Translations under genes and position numbers: made by a program
Notes under the pieces: model-generated
Told to the model about the DNA's origin: nothing
The model's database searches: none
What the model saw: the letters and a program-made list of their open reading frames with translations, nothing else
From: Lottia gigantea
Taxonomy: Eukaryota > Mollusca > Gastropoda > Lottiidae
Assembly (NCBI RefSeq): GCF_000327385.1
Contig: NW_008709889.1
Coordinates: forward strand, 1,129,546 to 1,193,545
Length of the DNA: 64,000 bases
Direction: 5' to 3'
In this document: positions 1 to 13,300 of the stretch, in pieces
How positions within the stretch are numbered: the stretch's first letter is position 1
How the letters are laid out: each line of letters begins with the position of its first letter

Positions 1-1445
1 GATATTATTAGTATCGAACAATGGTAATCCAATAGAATAATCTTGGTGGTAATTCAGTAAAGTAATATAGGTGGTAATCCAGTAGAATGATCCAGGTGGT
101 AATCCTGTAGAATGATCCAGGTGGTAATCCTGTGGAATAATCTTGGTGGTAATTCAGTAAAATAATCTAGGTGGTAATCCAGTAGAATGACCCAGGTGGT
201 AATCCTGTAGAATGATCCAGGTGGTAATCCTGTAGAATAATCTTGGTGGTAATTCAGTAAAATAATCTAGGTGGTAATCCAGTAGAATGATCCAGGTGGT
301 AATCCTGTAGAATGGTCCAGGTGGTAATCCTGTAGATTAATCTTGGTGGTAATTCAGTAAAATAATCTAGGTGGTAATCCAGTAGAATGATCCAGGTGCT
401 AATCCTGTAGAATAATCTTGGTGGTAATCCAGTAGAATAATCTAGGTGGTAATCCAGTAGAATGATCCAGGTGGTAATCCTGTAGAATGATCTAGGTGGT
501 AATCTAATAGAATAATCTTGGTGGTAATTCAGTAAAATAATATAGGTGGTAATCCATTAGAATGATCCAGGTGGTAATCCTGTAGAATGATCCAGGTGGT
601 AATCCTGTAGAATAATCTTGGTGGTAATTCAGTAAAATAATCTAGGTGGTAATCCAGTAGAATGATCCAGGTGGTAATCCTGTAGAATGGTCCAGGTGGT
701 AATCCTGTAGATTAATCTTGGTGGTAATTCAGTAAAATAATCTAGGTGGTAATCCAGTAGAATGATCCAGGTGCTAATCCTGTAGAATAATCTTGGTGGT
801 AATCCAGTAGAATAATCTAGGTGGTAATCCAGTAGAATGATCCAGGTGGTAATCCTGTAGAATGATCTAGGTGGTAATCTAATAGAATAATCTTGGTGGT
901 AATTCAGTAAAATAATATAGGTGGTAATCCATTAGAATGATCCAGGTGGTAATCCTGTAGAATGATCCAGGTGGTAATCCTGTAGAATAATCTTGGTGGT
1001 AATTCAGTAAAATAATCTAGGTGGTAATCCAGTAGAATGATCTAGGTGATAATCCTGTAGAATAATCTTGGTGGTAATTCAGTAAAATAATCTAGGTGGT
1101 AATCCAGTAGAATGATCTTGGTGGTAATCCAGTAGAATGATCTTGGTGGTAATCCTGTAGAATGATCTTGATGGTAATCCATTAGAATGATTTTGGTGGT
1201 AATTCAGTAAAATAATCTAGGTGGTAATCCAGTAGAATGATCCAGGTGGTAATCCTGTGGAATAATCCAGGTGGTAATCCTGTAGAATGATCCAGGTGGT
1301 AATCCTGTAGAATGATCTTGATGTAATCCAGTAGATTGATTTTGGTGGTAATTCAGTAAAATAATCTAGGTGGTAATCCGGTTAATTAATCTAGGTGGTA
1401 ATCCAGTAAAATAATTAGGTGGTAATCCAGTAGAATGATCTTGGT
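1..1445. repeat. 25 bp minisatellite with 375 bp higher-order period
   Basis: The first 1.4 kb is an unbroken tandem array of a 25 bp unit, consensus GGTGGTAATCCTGTAGAATGA followed by TCCA, about 57 copies, running off the left edge of the window. Unit variants recur in order: the rare variant containing AATCTAATAG appears near 501 and again near 876, so a 15-unit (375 bp) block has itself been duplicated. No reading frame of note runs through it. The last copies, from about 1320, are more degenerate and include single-base length changes. Confidence 0.95.
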
Positions 1446-4400
1446 TTACCAATCGATCAACAATATGGTTACTCTGTTGCAGGAATACTATCCAACTCAT
1501 TCTAAAAGATTCCAACAAGGTCATTCATGTCTGTGTTGAAATGATTTAGCATATCAAGTTTGATAAAAACACAAGGATTTTTCAAGATTTTTAATCTTTC
1601 AGAAAAATTTTCTTCAGTGAAAATATGTCAATCCCCTCAATTTGTGTAAACCATTATCTTAGAAATAGACAGCTAAAAGAGTTAGATATTAGACCATTTG
1701 ACATTCGTTTTCTATCACTGATTTTATCAGTTTTTATAGACTTGGTAATTAAAGAGATAACTTTGGTTGAATTTTTATCATAGTCTTATCAAACATTCTT
1801 ACTCATGATAATGAAATATAGCTCAGTTCAGAGCCATTGATTTTGTCAGGACGGCACTTCTTTATTACTTGATCTGAGGCTTATGGAACCTGAGGTTGAC
1901 TTGGAAACTAGGAGAATGTGAGAGCATATGAATTATCAACTTTTTAGTTAACCTGATAGAACTGTAAAATATTAAATCCACTAAATCTTGTTATTGTTGA
2001 TTATGGTGGGTTGAGATGCAGTGAAATACCAGTCAGCTCTTATTGCCTTTTTTTGGCTATGTATTTCTACTATGATATATGACAGTATTGAGTAACTGTG
2101 TCTTTCTCAATATGATAAGAATGTCAATATTGAGATTCCAGCTGAAACTATTATCTCCATTTTATCAGCTAATACCATGTAAAGTAGGATTGATCTTAAT
2201 GGAATGATCTTGACCCACTGAAATGATGATGATGATATCAAATCCTATTTTTCCTGATTTTTGAATTCAGAAAACTATCATTTTAAGGACATGTTGAAAT
2301 AGATAAGCTCTGATTTGGATTGTGATATATAATACCACCCAATGTATGTACAGCATGAAACTCCTAGAAACAAAATTTTATAGGATTTCTCCCAGAGACA
2401 AAACATTAACTTGGAGATAAATCATTGCTCTTGGTAAATTGTTGAAATGGCCTGTGTAAAATATATTACTTGTGACATTAAGTTACGTTCAGTCTAGAGA
2501 TTTAGATTAAATAATTTGTCTGAATATTAGTTAGAGAGTCTTCTTCTAATTGGGTTTAAACACCACTTCATTCTGCTTCAAATATTTTTTGTGTTTATTG
2601 CTAATGGCTGATAAAAGTTTTCAATTTCTTGTAAGATAAATCACATAATAGGGAAAAAATATATTTAGTGACTTTGAATTCTAGCTAAATGTAGAATATT
2701 ATGTTACAGATTATTTATGATATAGAAGGAATTCCTTTTGGGCTTTTAAAATTCAATTTAGGAGATTGACAGCTTGATTGAGTCAATTTAATTGAAAATC
2801 TGGAAAAAGCTACAGAAGACACATAATTTAAATTGCAAAATTTTGAAAGAATTCAGGAAAATTTTTTTATATGTTGGAAGTAATTGAAATGTGTTGAATG
2901 GTTTCCTAGTGGGAAATTTTACCATGTAATTTAATAGGTTTCAGGAATCAATTAAAAGAGATCAAGTAGTTTTATCTGTCTCATTTTAAACTTCTACATT
3001 ATTTCTTTTAACCTTATTTTATTAAGTCTGCTTCATTTTAAACTGATACTTTATTTTTCATGATGTGACAAAAGTTCATAGAGACTTTCCTTCAAAATTT
3101 TAGAAAACTTGTTTCTTATAGAATTGAAGGGAAGATTACCTTTTCCGCATTTCTGAATATGATTTTTGCCTTAGGCTACTAAAAGCCTAATCTGGTAGTA
3201 TTGATAAATGATGATGGTGCTGAGTGAAGAGCACAATCCAATAATTCTGTTCTTGTATTGGCAGCATTGAATTTATTACAGCCTATTTTCTACTATAGTT
3301 GACGTAGACAAAAGATTTCTTGAGTTATTTTGCGATATTTCTCTTTAAATTTTAGAGGAACAATTATTATGCATGAGTTACCTGCAGTTTTTTTTTTTTA
3401 GAAATCTCTTTTTACAACTACACTGCATATTTATGTTTAAATAAGATGTTTCATATGATATCAATACATTATTGTACATATCTTATAATATCATAGAAGG
3501 TTATTAACCATCATGCCTACCTCGTACTTGATATTAAAGTGCCTCTTGAAACATAAAAATAGTTTACTCATTTAATAGTGGTGGAAAAGTGTCCACTGAG
3601 GTGCTGAATCTAACATTGGTATTTGTGCATATTTTTTTTTTAAAAATTCATATTTTAACAATTATTTATCTACAGCCCTCTACATGTAATAATTGTGTTC
3701 ACATGGTTAGTATTCTATTTAATCTCCAGTGCTAACTCTCTTGCTGTTCACATTCACATCTCCAATGAGTATTGTTGACTTACTATTATTTGTGGTCCAA
3801 TGTAAAATGACAGATTTATATTGAGTGTGTCAAGCTCTGATTCATGATAAATATGTCTGGTAAAAATGAATTACAGTATAATTGCATACTGGTAATTATA
3901 AATCATTATTAAATTGCTTCTTATATAGATATATTCTTAAGCTCACATGTAGTTCATGCTTTTCTTAACTATGTAAGTCTGAAACAATTAACAGTCTCTG
4001 ATAGACACTCCTAGCTCTCTAAACATGACCATATGCCTTCAATGGGAATAAATTTGTTTTTTCAAATTTGAAGATCTTATGGGTGATTGATGGGAAACTT
4101 TCTTGTGGTTGATTGAATTCAGATCAAGATAGTTATAGTAAATGGATGACGTCTGGTTTCAGAATTAAAAAAATATAATAGATCAAGGTGTTATTGAAAT
4201 GTAATCGATCTATCGGAAGTCATGATTAATATTGGAGATTGTACAAGTCATATTAAATTTTCTTTTATTAGTATAAATTGTTTATGAAGTTTTTAGCAAG
4301 GAATAATATCAGCTGCCGGATGTCCTGTCTCAAGATATAAAACTTCTGAGAGGTATATGGATAGTACTGTTGATAAATCTGTGCTGATATGGTCACATAG

Positions 4401-6741
4401 GATTGGAGTCGCAACATGACTTGTTAAATTGGATGTCTGTCAAAAAATTAGTTTAATAGTTAATGAAATTTGTAAAATGGTTGAAATAACAGAAGTGGTT
4501 GAATCAGGTTTTCTCTTCACTGTAGAATTAATATAATCTGATTTGTTGTTTTCAATTTTGTCAGAAGGATTTTATTCTGTGATCAAATTATAGTTGACGT
4601 GATTAAAAAGCGATCAAAGACTCTTTTGTGAAGGAAAGATGCTAAAGTGTGACTGTCAGCTTTGTGCAAGGTTTTTGATAAGAAGATTGAAAGCAGGATT
4701 AGTTTGTCTCAAGTTTTCAAATTGATTGAAGTAGGTCTAGATTGTTTATAACAGAATGTTAACAGTAGAATAGAAATGATAAACTTGTGATCAGGACTTT
4801 TTCAATCTTTGTGAACTTGGTTTATCATTCTCAGCCAAATGTACAAAAATGTGCTCATCCATTTGAATATTTTTTAAATATGTAGCCTACACATATATTG
4901 TGTCGTTGAAAAATTGCAACAATAAGTAATGTAAAATTTCAGAATATAAAGGTAATGCTCCTTAAAACATGAAAACATGAAATAGACTTCTTAAGAGTCT
5001 TAAGATTTTAAATTCTAAGAAAAGACTGAAAAAATTCAGTGCAGTTACGATTAACAGCAAACACTTAATCCAAATTACATGAGTTTTGAAATAATGGAAC
5101 GGATATAAAAGGAAAGCTGTATAGTAAATTGGAACAAGATAATATGCTTGAAACAGCATTAAAGACTATATTCGTATTTCAAGAGAATCTTAAGTGATAT
5201 TACCACCCCATTATTACAGCTATTTTCTTCTCTACACCAAATAATTATAGAATTATCACTGTGAAGAACTTCTCTCTATTTAATTTAAGTTGTTATAATG
5301 CAGATAGGTATAGCAAATCAATTTAAAGAGTGCTATTTCTAAATTAGGTTTGATAAAGAGAACTGGATGAGGTTAATGAATATTCTATAGATATTTTGGC
5401 GATCCAATATAAGAAAGATAAGCGCCTTTTCCAATACTAGCTGTCTTAATGAGGATTGAGTTGGAGCTTTTAGAAATAAGACTGATATTGACAATTTCAT
5501 TTACAATTCAACACAAACAATGTTTATTCAGATCAAGGTTAAATCTCAACTATCATTGTCTCTTTATGCCAAGGATTGTTTGGTTATACATGTACAAGGT
5601 GTGTCTGAAAATATCCAGGGCTGATGTCACAAAATGTTTTACATTTAATTCAAACTACAAGTAATCCCTGTGGTGTCTAACACACTTTCCCATTCTCTGT
5701 CATGTTTGGATGCTTGATTGTTCATTTTTAATCAATATTATACTTTCATGATCAATTATTATAATGATTATTTCCTTTAAACTCTTCCTGTCTCCAATCA
5801 TTGGAATGATTGTCCATTTATGAACTTTCACATGAGGAAATTCTACATGTTTTTGTCAAAGGTAAAATTTATTTTAAACTCGCATACAACAGTTTAGAAC
5901 TATTTTGAGCACAGAGGAATGAATATCAAAGAAAATGATATACCAGAATTAAACCAAAACAAACATGTTACCAGATCACAACCAGTTTACTTATTCCATA
6001 CAAAGACAAACATTTTATAAACATTTTATGGGTGTTATTGTGACTTTAGTAGAACTCAATTTAACAACCGATAAAGGTACAGAACATTTAATCACTAAAC
6101 ATAACTATTAATTCAGCTTCCAGATTTTGTATTACATGAAGTTTTGATGCGTATCCAGTGCAAGTTTTTCTGATGACAATGACAAAAGATCCAGGTACAA
6201 TAATTTAACTAAAGCTGTGTCTTCATCATGCTTAAAGGGCAATGTCAGAATTCTTTATGTAAAAAAACAAGTTTATTTAGACAAGTAATTGACATGCGGT
6301 TAGTAAAATGATATAAAGGTGTTAAGTATGAATTAGGTTATATTTGTCAGAGATAAACCACATTTATTGACATAAGTACACTTTGTAAGTCAGTTGAAAT
6401 ATTCAGTTGAAAAATAGTCAAATCTATTTGGATGTGAAAAGCTATGAAAACTTCTTGGACTACATGCTTTAGGTTGGTTGGGATTTTGTTCTCATAAATT
6501 ACATTATCATTTGGTGTAATTGTGTAGACATCTTTACAGATATGTAGAAAATAATAATAACTGTTAAATTCAGGAAGAATACTTACTAGAATCAAACTGT
6601 TATGTTGGTGTTTAAGAGTAGGACCTAATGTGGGTAAAGCATAACTATTCTATGCTTTTGATTACTACTAAATATTTCTACTGAGTTGTTTATTGAGAAT
6701 TTCCATGCTTCGTTACTTATCTGCCCTCTTTGTCTTTTCAG
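1446..6741. other. AT-rich non-coding stretch upstream of the first recognised exon
   Basis: I see no exon, RNA gene or element that I can support here. It is probably intron or 5' flank of the AMPK gamma gene, since the exon at 6742 begins at a splice acceptor (TGTCTTTTCAG) and so must have at least one exon upstream. The few short open frames carry no recognisable motif. Confidence 0.5.
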
Positions 6742-7350
6742 GATTTAAGTGCCTTTGCCATGCCCTTGATGGATTCGGATTATACGGAAGGAGCAGGTGC
6801 TATGGAAGACGATTTTCGACAACGTTCAGGCTCAGGTGGTATCAAGTCTCTCTTTGGAACAAAACCACGACAACGTAATAAATCAGGTGATGAACTGAAA
6901 GGAGATAAAAATAGCTCACCAACATCTGGAAGTAAGATGAAAAATTTCTTTGAGAGTATTCGACCGCGCTCTAAATCAGATGTGTCTGGAATGAAAAAAC
7001 CTGGAAAAAAGGCAGCAGCTGCCGCACAAAATATGGACCGATCAATGGACGAATCAACTTTAGCACCACAGTTAAATTCACATGGTGCTGTAAATTCTTC
7101 AGTCTCGCAAGGAGCAACTTCTCATGGGGCAGCAGCCGTCACACCTGTGCCGAAAGGACCGTCTAAAACATTGACACCTATGAGTGAAATATTGGAAGGT
7201 CAAATGTATAACTTTGGAGATAAAATGACAGAGAGAAATCGCCATAAATCAGGACCAGCAACTCCTGTTGAACAGTTTATGAGTAAATTTCGTAATCGGT
7301 CTAATTCGGATTCTAAGCCTAAGAAACCTACACCAACATCACCACATGAG
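6742..7350 (+). CDS. PRKAG: AMPK gamma coding exon: long disordered N-terminal segment
   Basis: A 609 nt exon (203 codons, phase 0 at both ends) with acceptor TCTTTTCAG and donor GTATGG. It encodes a basic Ser/Thr/Pro-rich segment with several RxxS-type motifs (for example RPRSKSD and RNRSNSD), plausible kinase or 14-3-3 sites, and an alanine run. This resembles the isoform-specific N-terminal extension of gamma2-type subunits. The open frame runs back to 6730, but that part is the acceptor tract; no ATG precedes the exon in frame, so translation starts in an upstream exon or at the internal Met about 8 residues in. Confidence 0.85.
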
Positions 7351-10300
7351 GTATGGTTGTTTAAATTATTATTCACACCCAAATTTCAGCCTTATTTTCA
7401 ACTCTCATTACAACAATGATATAAACTGCCACTTAAGATTTTGCAAAAGCATGCAGTCATTAGGATTTAATAATACTACAACCATATTCAGCATATTAGT
7501 AAATTATAGAAATCAAGTAAATTGATAAATATAATTGAGGAAACCTTGTAAATACTAAAGAAATGATGAAATTATTCTGCACCATGTCAAACTATATTAT
7601 GATTGAAACTGGTATAATACCCAGAGTAATGCCTGCAGACCTAATTAAGTTGCAGGAATGAGATTTAGAGAAAGATAATCTGATCAGAATGAAGCTTAGG
7701 GCAATTACAATTGATATATCCTAAAAATAATGAATTTTGTATTTGATAAGTAGCAATGAATGTATTAATTTTATTCTGAAAGAACTTAAAACAATACTTC
7801 TAAAAATCTTAAAACAATTTCCTAAATCTACTTGACATGGACATACTTCCCATAATTTATTTTAGGCAATAGGATAGCTTAGTCAGGAGCGAGATGGATG
7901 GATGAATATAGTCATGTGTTAAGCAAGACATTTCACGTGTCATTAAGGTGTCAGTTCAAAACCTTTTCCATGTTTCAAAGTTTACCTTAGATATAATAGG
8001 CATACTTGATTCCATGACTTAAGGACCATTTTATTTTGATATTTATCATTTCAGAAAACATTGAGTCCACCTTCCAGTCCAAAACCACATCTAGACGTCA
8101 GTGGTGGTAAGTTTGCACTCAATTATTGTCTTCTACTTTACCATATATTTTCCATGTCAATTTCTGTGCTGTTTAATTTTCTGTAAAGTTTACTTACCCT
8201 CTTTTAACAGGCATGATTCACTGGTCAAATTTTATACAACTTACAGCTGGATATTTGTCCCCATTTTTTGCTTTGATTATGTTTGAGAGTGAAGGCCCTA
8301 TTCTGATGCAAATATCAGTAAACTTATAGCTTGAATCTTGAACACAGAATGAAAACAAAAATGACAATCTGTAAATCATTATCCATAGCTATGAATGAAA
8401 TCGCTTTGTTAGCATGATCAATTTCTCATAGATCATCCATTGTTTTCCTGTAAATTGTTATTGTGGATTTAGTGTAAATAAGTCAACTAAACCAGGGTGT
8501 TATGACCTTTGAGATTATATTATTTATATTGTCTTAGTTCTTCTACAGGCAGTATTTCATCTTGTTATTTCCTCTTCTATTGTTTCTGATTCTGTAGACC
8601 ATTCCACACTAGTCAAACACAGGAGAAGAGACTTCAGAAATGAAGTCAATGATAGTGGTATACATATACATGTATATATAAAGGTGATACACAGACCTAC
8701 TCATGCCATGTCTGCTTTCTAATATTGGTATATAATGACTCATCCAACCCAATATTTGGAATGTTTGACAATCTCTTTGTGGTAAATTAGTGTAAGGTTG
8801 ATGCCCATTTTTCAATTTCGTTCAAGTAAAAATCAATAAGAATTTGAGTGCTCATCCAGACAGCTCATCCAGGACAATGAATTAAAACCAAGCAATTTTT
8901 CTAAAGGAAAACAACCAAAGTTTGTAAGGAACCTTCTACCAGCTGGTCTTTGACCAAACCTCTTGGCATTGATCTTATCAAAATAATTCGTACCCATTTA
9001 CAAAAGGTGTACTGGAAATATATAATAGTAAGACTAGGCAGTGGTTAAGCTGATGGTACTCAATAGCAAAATTTGTACAGTTTACGAAAAAAACAGCTTT
9101 TGAAAAGTATTTGAAATTCTTCTTCTATATTTAAGGATCTTAATTTTAAACAAAGGAGAAAGAACTGGAAATCTTAATTTTCTATGGCACAAGTCTTGAA
9201 ATTAATACGTGTTCTTGATGTGATTATTTGTCACGATTTATTTAATGACTTGTTGTTGTCCATGATGTTGATGAGAGAGACATCAATTTACATGTCTTAT
9301 GTTAAATCTCTCTTCATCACTCTTCCAATGAACATGTTTCTGTGATGTATGAAACCACAAGATCAATCTTCAATAGAAAACTCAAAGTTGGTGAAATTAC
9401 ACAGACATCAAAGGAATGGAGTAATCATATAACTGACTTAAAAGATTCACTCTGTGATTTTAATCAGTTTTAAAATGAAATATTTCAACACAATCTTTTC
9501 ACTCAGTTTATGTCTTATTCAATTACCTCACTGAATTTTTATCCTCTGCATATTGATTGCAGCAAGAATTCCAGCGAAATGAATTTAAATTAATCTGTTA
9601 AAGACAGAAGGATTAAGGGTTTTAAACTCGGTTCCATGTAAGTGATGCAAGTAGGAAGAAATAATGGTAGGGACTTGAAAGAGAAGATAAGATCCCTCTA
9701 CAGTTTTAAATGAAAAATTCTCACTGCATGGTGTCTATTTAAACCCAATCATGAGGATAACAGTTGTATGAAAAGATTTATTTCACTTTGTTTTCATATT
9801 GGTAAGAAAATGTTCCTACTGACAGACAACTACTGAAATCAAAGTTCTTGAGCTCATATACCCAGATCCAAGGTCTTAATCCTGCTTTTATTTGGGGAAT
9901 TTTTTGAACTATTTGAACAGAGTGTTAATTTTTTCAATAGGCCACAAAGGTGCAGACAAATGTATTGATCAATTTCAAAAATCTTAAACAGTTAAAAACA
10001 AAGGGATCTTCTTGGCAGATGATAAATTGCAATTTTTGTAAAATTCCTTTATTGTACTCTGTCAGCCTATTTCATATATAACATTAAATGAGGTTAATGA
10101 AACCAGTTCTGATGTGGATATGGCTTGACTATTGCAGTTCTAAATGGCTAAAGGTTATATCAGGGAAATACAAGTAATATTTCCACATCTTCTACATATA
10201 ATCTGAACCCTGCTGGTATAATGATGTAGGAGTATATGACATGGGCGATTAAACGTCAATGTTAAATATTTATCTATAAATCCCTAGGAAGATATTTCTT

Positions 10301-13300
10301 ATGCACTTAAGTGTTCTTGCACACAAATAAACATATTCCAAAAAAATATGAATTTTGAATTAAAACACTAATACATATATTATATGTATGGCAGAAAAAA
10401 TGCCTCTGCAAATTTTCATTCAAATTCAAAGGTTGTAGCACAGATGGTCAGAGCTTTGGAATCATGATGCTATTTTCTTTTCTTGAAACAAATGGGGGTT
10501 GTTGGTTCTTATTTTTGTGAAATCCTGGTGACTTTGAAAAAATGATCTTTCCTCATTATTCCTGTTGACCTAGCAGTAAGATGTACCAGCTTGTAGACAA
10601 GATTCCCGATTTTTAGTTAATATTCTTGTGACATATGATATGTCTATGTAATTTTTCCACTCTTAGAAATAAATAGATGTCTGTAAATCTGTTCTGTACC
10701 TATTTCAAGAAGGTTAATGGATTGTATCTTCCTGGGTCAATATCGCTCAAACAATGAAATATTACAGTAGAAGTGGAGACACCTCCATCAATTTGATACA
10801 GCCGTTTTAATTTCTGCTTCATAAAGTTTTATAGAGTAATATGACAGTGATAAATGAGACATTTCTCCCTTTCATTCAAAATCTGATTCCCACTTTTCGG
10901 ATTTATGTTTAATATCAGGCAAGGCTAAAGTCATGACCATATATACTTCAGTTGGGTCCAAGTTGAATCACAGAAGTTTTCAAAGACTGTTGTCATCAAT
11001 GTCTCTTTTCTAATCTTCTTTCTGAGCTCTGATGTTCTGTAAAGACTGTAAAGGTGCTGCTCGCTCTCTTGGTCAGAGATAATTGTCACCGACTCGAATC
11101 TTGAGTAAAATTTTGTGTGTGCCCGAGTCGTGTCGCTGACGGAATTTATAATATCAAGTTTGATAATAGTGTCTCCTATAGTTTTATCTTCTGCAAGACA
11201 TCTAACCAGATTCATTTTCTTTTTCAATTGCTTGCTCTTTGTGATTATTGACAAGGTGGAAAATGACCGACTGGAGCTTTTTGTCTCCTTGTGTGCTCGT
11301 GCCAGTCATTGAAACTTAAGACTCTAATTGGTGACAAAAGTCCCTGGCCATGTGCCCCCCGCCTTAAAGGGTCAGCTTCTTTTCTACTGTTCAGAATATT
11401 ACCAATTCTTAAGATTTCTGTTTAAAAAGTCTGGTTACATCCTTTGTGTGAAAGACCTAAGTTGATCACCCTTTTAATGACCTAGTAGATGATACAAGAA
11501 CTATTGGTGTGGTAATAGAAAAACCAGTACCAGTAAAATTGCATTGATTCTGTGTTGAATATATCAGTTTAGAATGAGAGGGACCATGAAAAAAACTATA
11601 ATGGGTTTTTTTATGCTTCCTTTTGTCTGTCCACATTTTTTATATGAATGTAATGAAACATGAAATAGATCAAATAAATCAGTCAATTTTGGCTTGAAGA
11701 CCTGATGGATATGAAACTTGGTATTGATGGGTATTGCTGTGATCTCAGTCAAGTTGGCAATTTTTTGAGTTATTACCTAGATTGAGTAGAAATGCTTCAA
11801 ATTTGGCCAGAGATGCAGATGCAACAGTTTTTATCTGATCTTGATGAAACTTAGCTTATAAACATATTGATTATATTTTGCAGTCAAGCTTGAAATTGAT
11901 CATAATCAGATGAATACCAGAGTTATTTTACTGTAAAAGAATTTGTCCAATTAGGCGTGTTGACAAGATAGAAGCTTAAGTTGTTATCCGAATTCCGAAA
12001 AAGACCTTATCATTTTTCACATCTGCCAGTGGGTGTATATAACCTTGTCTGGCAACCTATCTTTTTGTGACTTGAAACGGTCTACAAATCTATTTGACAT
12101 TTAGACACAAAAAAAAAAAATTCTTTTTGGATAACATACATTTATCGTCCATCAAACTTCAATGAAGCAATAGTCAATTGGAAATAGTGGAGAATTAATC
12201 AAATGGAATTATAAATTAACAGAATAATCTCACTTTATTGTATTTTTACATTCTATTAAGATTAATGAAAGATCTATATTCAATCAAAACACCAGCCACC
12301 ACAATCTAAATTCAATCAAAACACAATTTGGTTGGTAAATGGAATCAAATCTATGGTTGCACTACTTGAATAATGATAGATGAATACCCAAGGGAAATGA
12401 ATATATTTCTCCATATTTTATTTTAAAACAACCTCCCACCCGGTATGGCCCATGTAATTTTGTAAACAAAATTTGTTTGCTGAACAAAGATTAAATCACC
12501 AAATATGGTTCAAATACAAAGGCTATTCAGGTAAAATTACCTTAATATGCATCTGTTCCATTCTTTTCAGAAGGTTTTGAAGTTATTAAAGGGAGGTAAC
12601 AGTTATTTTCAGGTAAAGAATCAGACAACAACTAAATTATCAGACAGTTTGCTCTACTTCAGTGAAGAATGGACTCTTCCAACTTGACCTCGGAAAAATG
12701 AAATTCCTCAATCATACAATAACAACTTCCCTCTTAGTTCTAATGGAATTGTCTAAGTAGTTTCCAGACTGGTGAATTATGGGATAGCAGGAATGGCCTT
12801 GAAAGGTGAAGTGACCTCAAGGCAAAGTTGAAGTGAGCTGTGTGTTGTCTATCAATGATATTGTGAGAAGATCATAATACTCTACGTTATCAAATGAGTT
12901 TTTGTAAGTGTGTTAGCTCAGTGACTAGGCTTGTAGATCTACTATTGTCACATCATACCTGTATTTACCATACATAACCAAACATTGATTTGATATATCA
13001 TTAGACTTATTCTGTTTTCCTGCAATGTTGATACCCTGCCAAGTTTTTATTTTCTATGACTAATGCTTTAGATATAGATTAACTTATTGATTTCTTGTTG
13101 TCTTTTTCCCAGTTTCATTTTCTTTTTCGCATGAAATTCAATAATGTCTCTTGCTTTTTATCAGAAAGGTCGGACAATTTTATAAATGTCATGAAAATCA
13201 TGTAAAATAAATATTGACATGGCTTCTTCTAGTCATACGTTTATACAGATGCTATGGGCTACCTAATTGACATAGATTTCTTTTATGGCTTTCAGTTTGC

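Noticed and set aside
1-1445. CRISPR or coding repeat array at the left edge
   Set aside because: 25 bp units without spacers, and stops in all frames; a plain minisatellite.
10931-11254. 107-codon open frame on the - strand
   Set aside because: No domain, no splice context and no codon pattern distinct from background. The segment is slightly GC-richer than its flanks, which lengthens open frames by chance.
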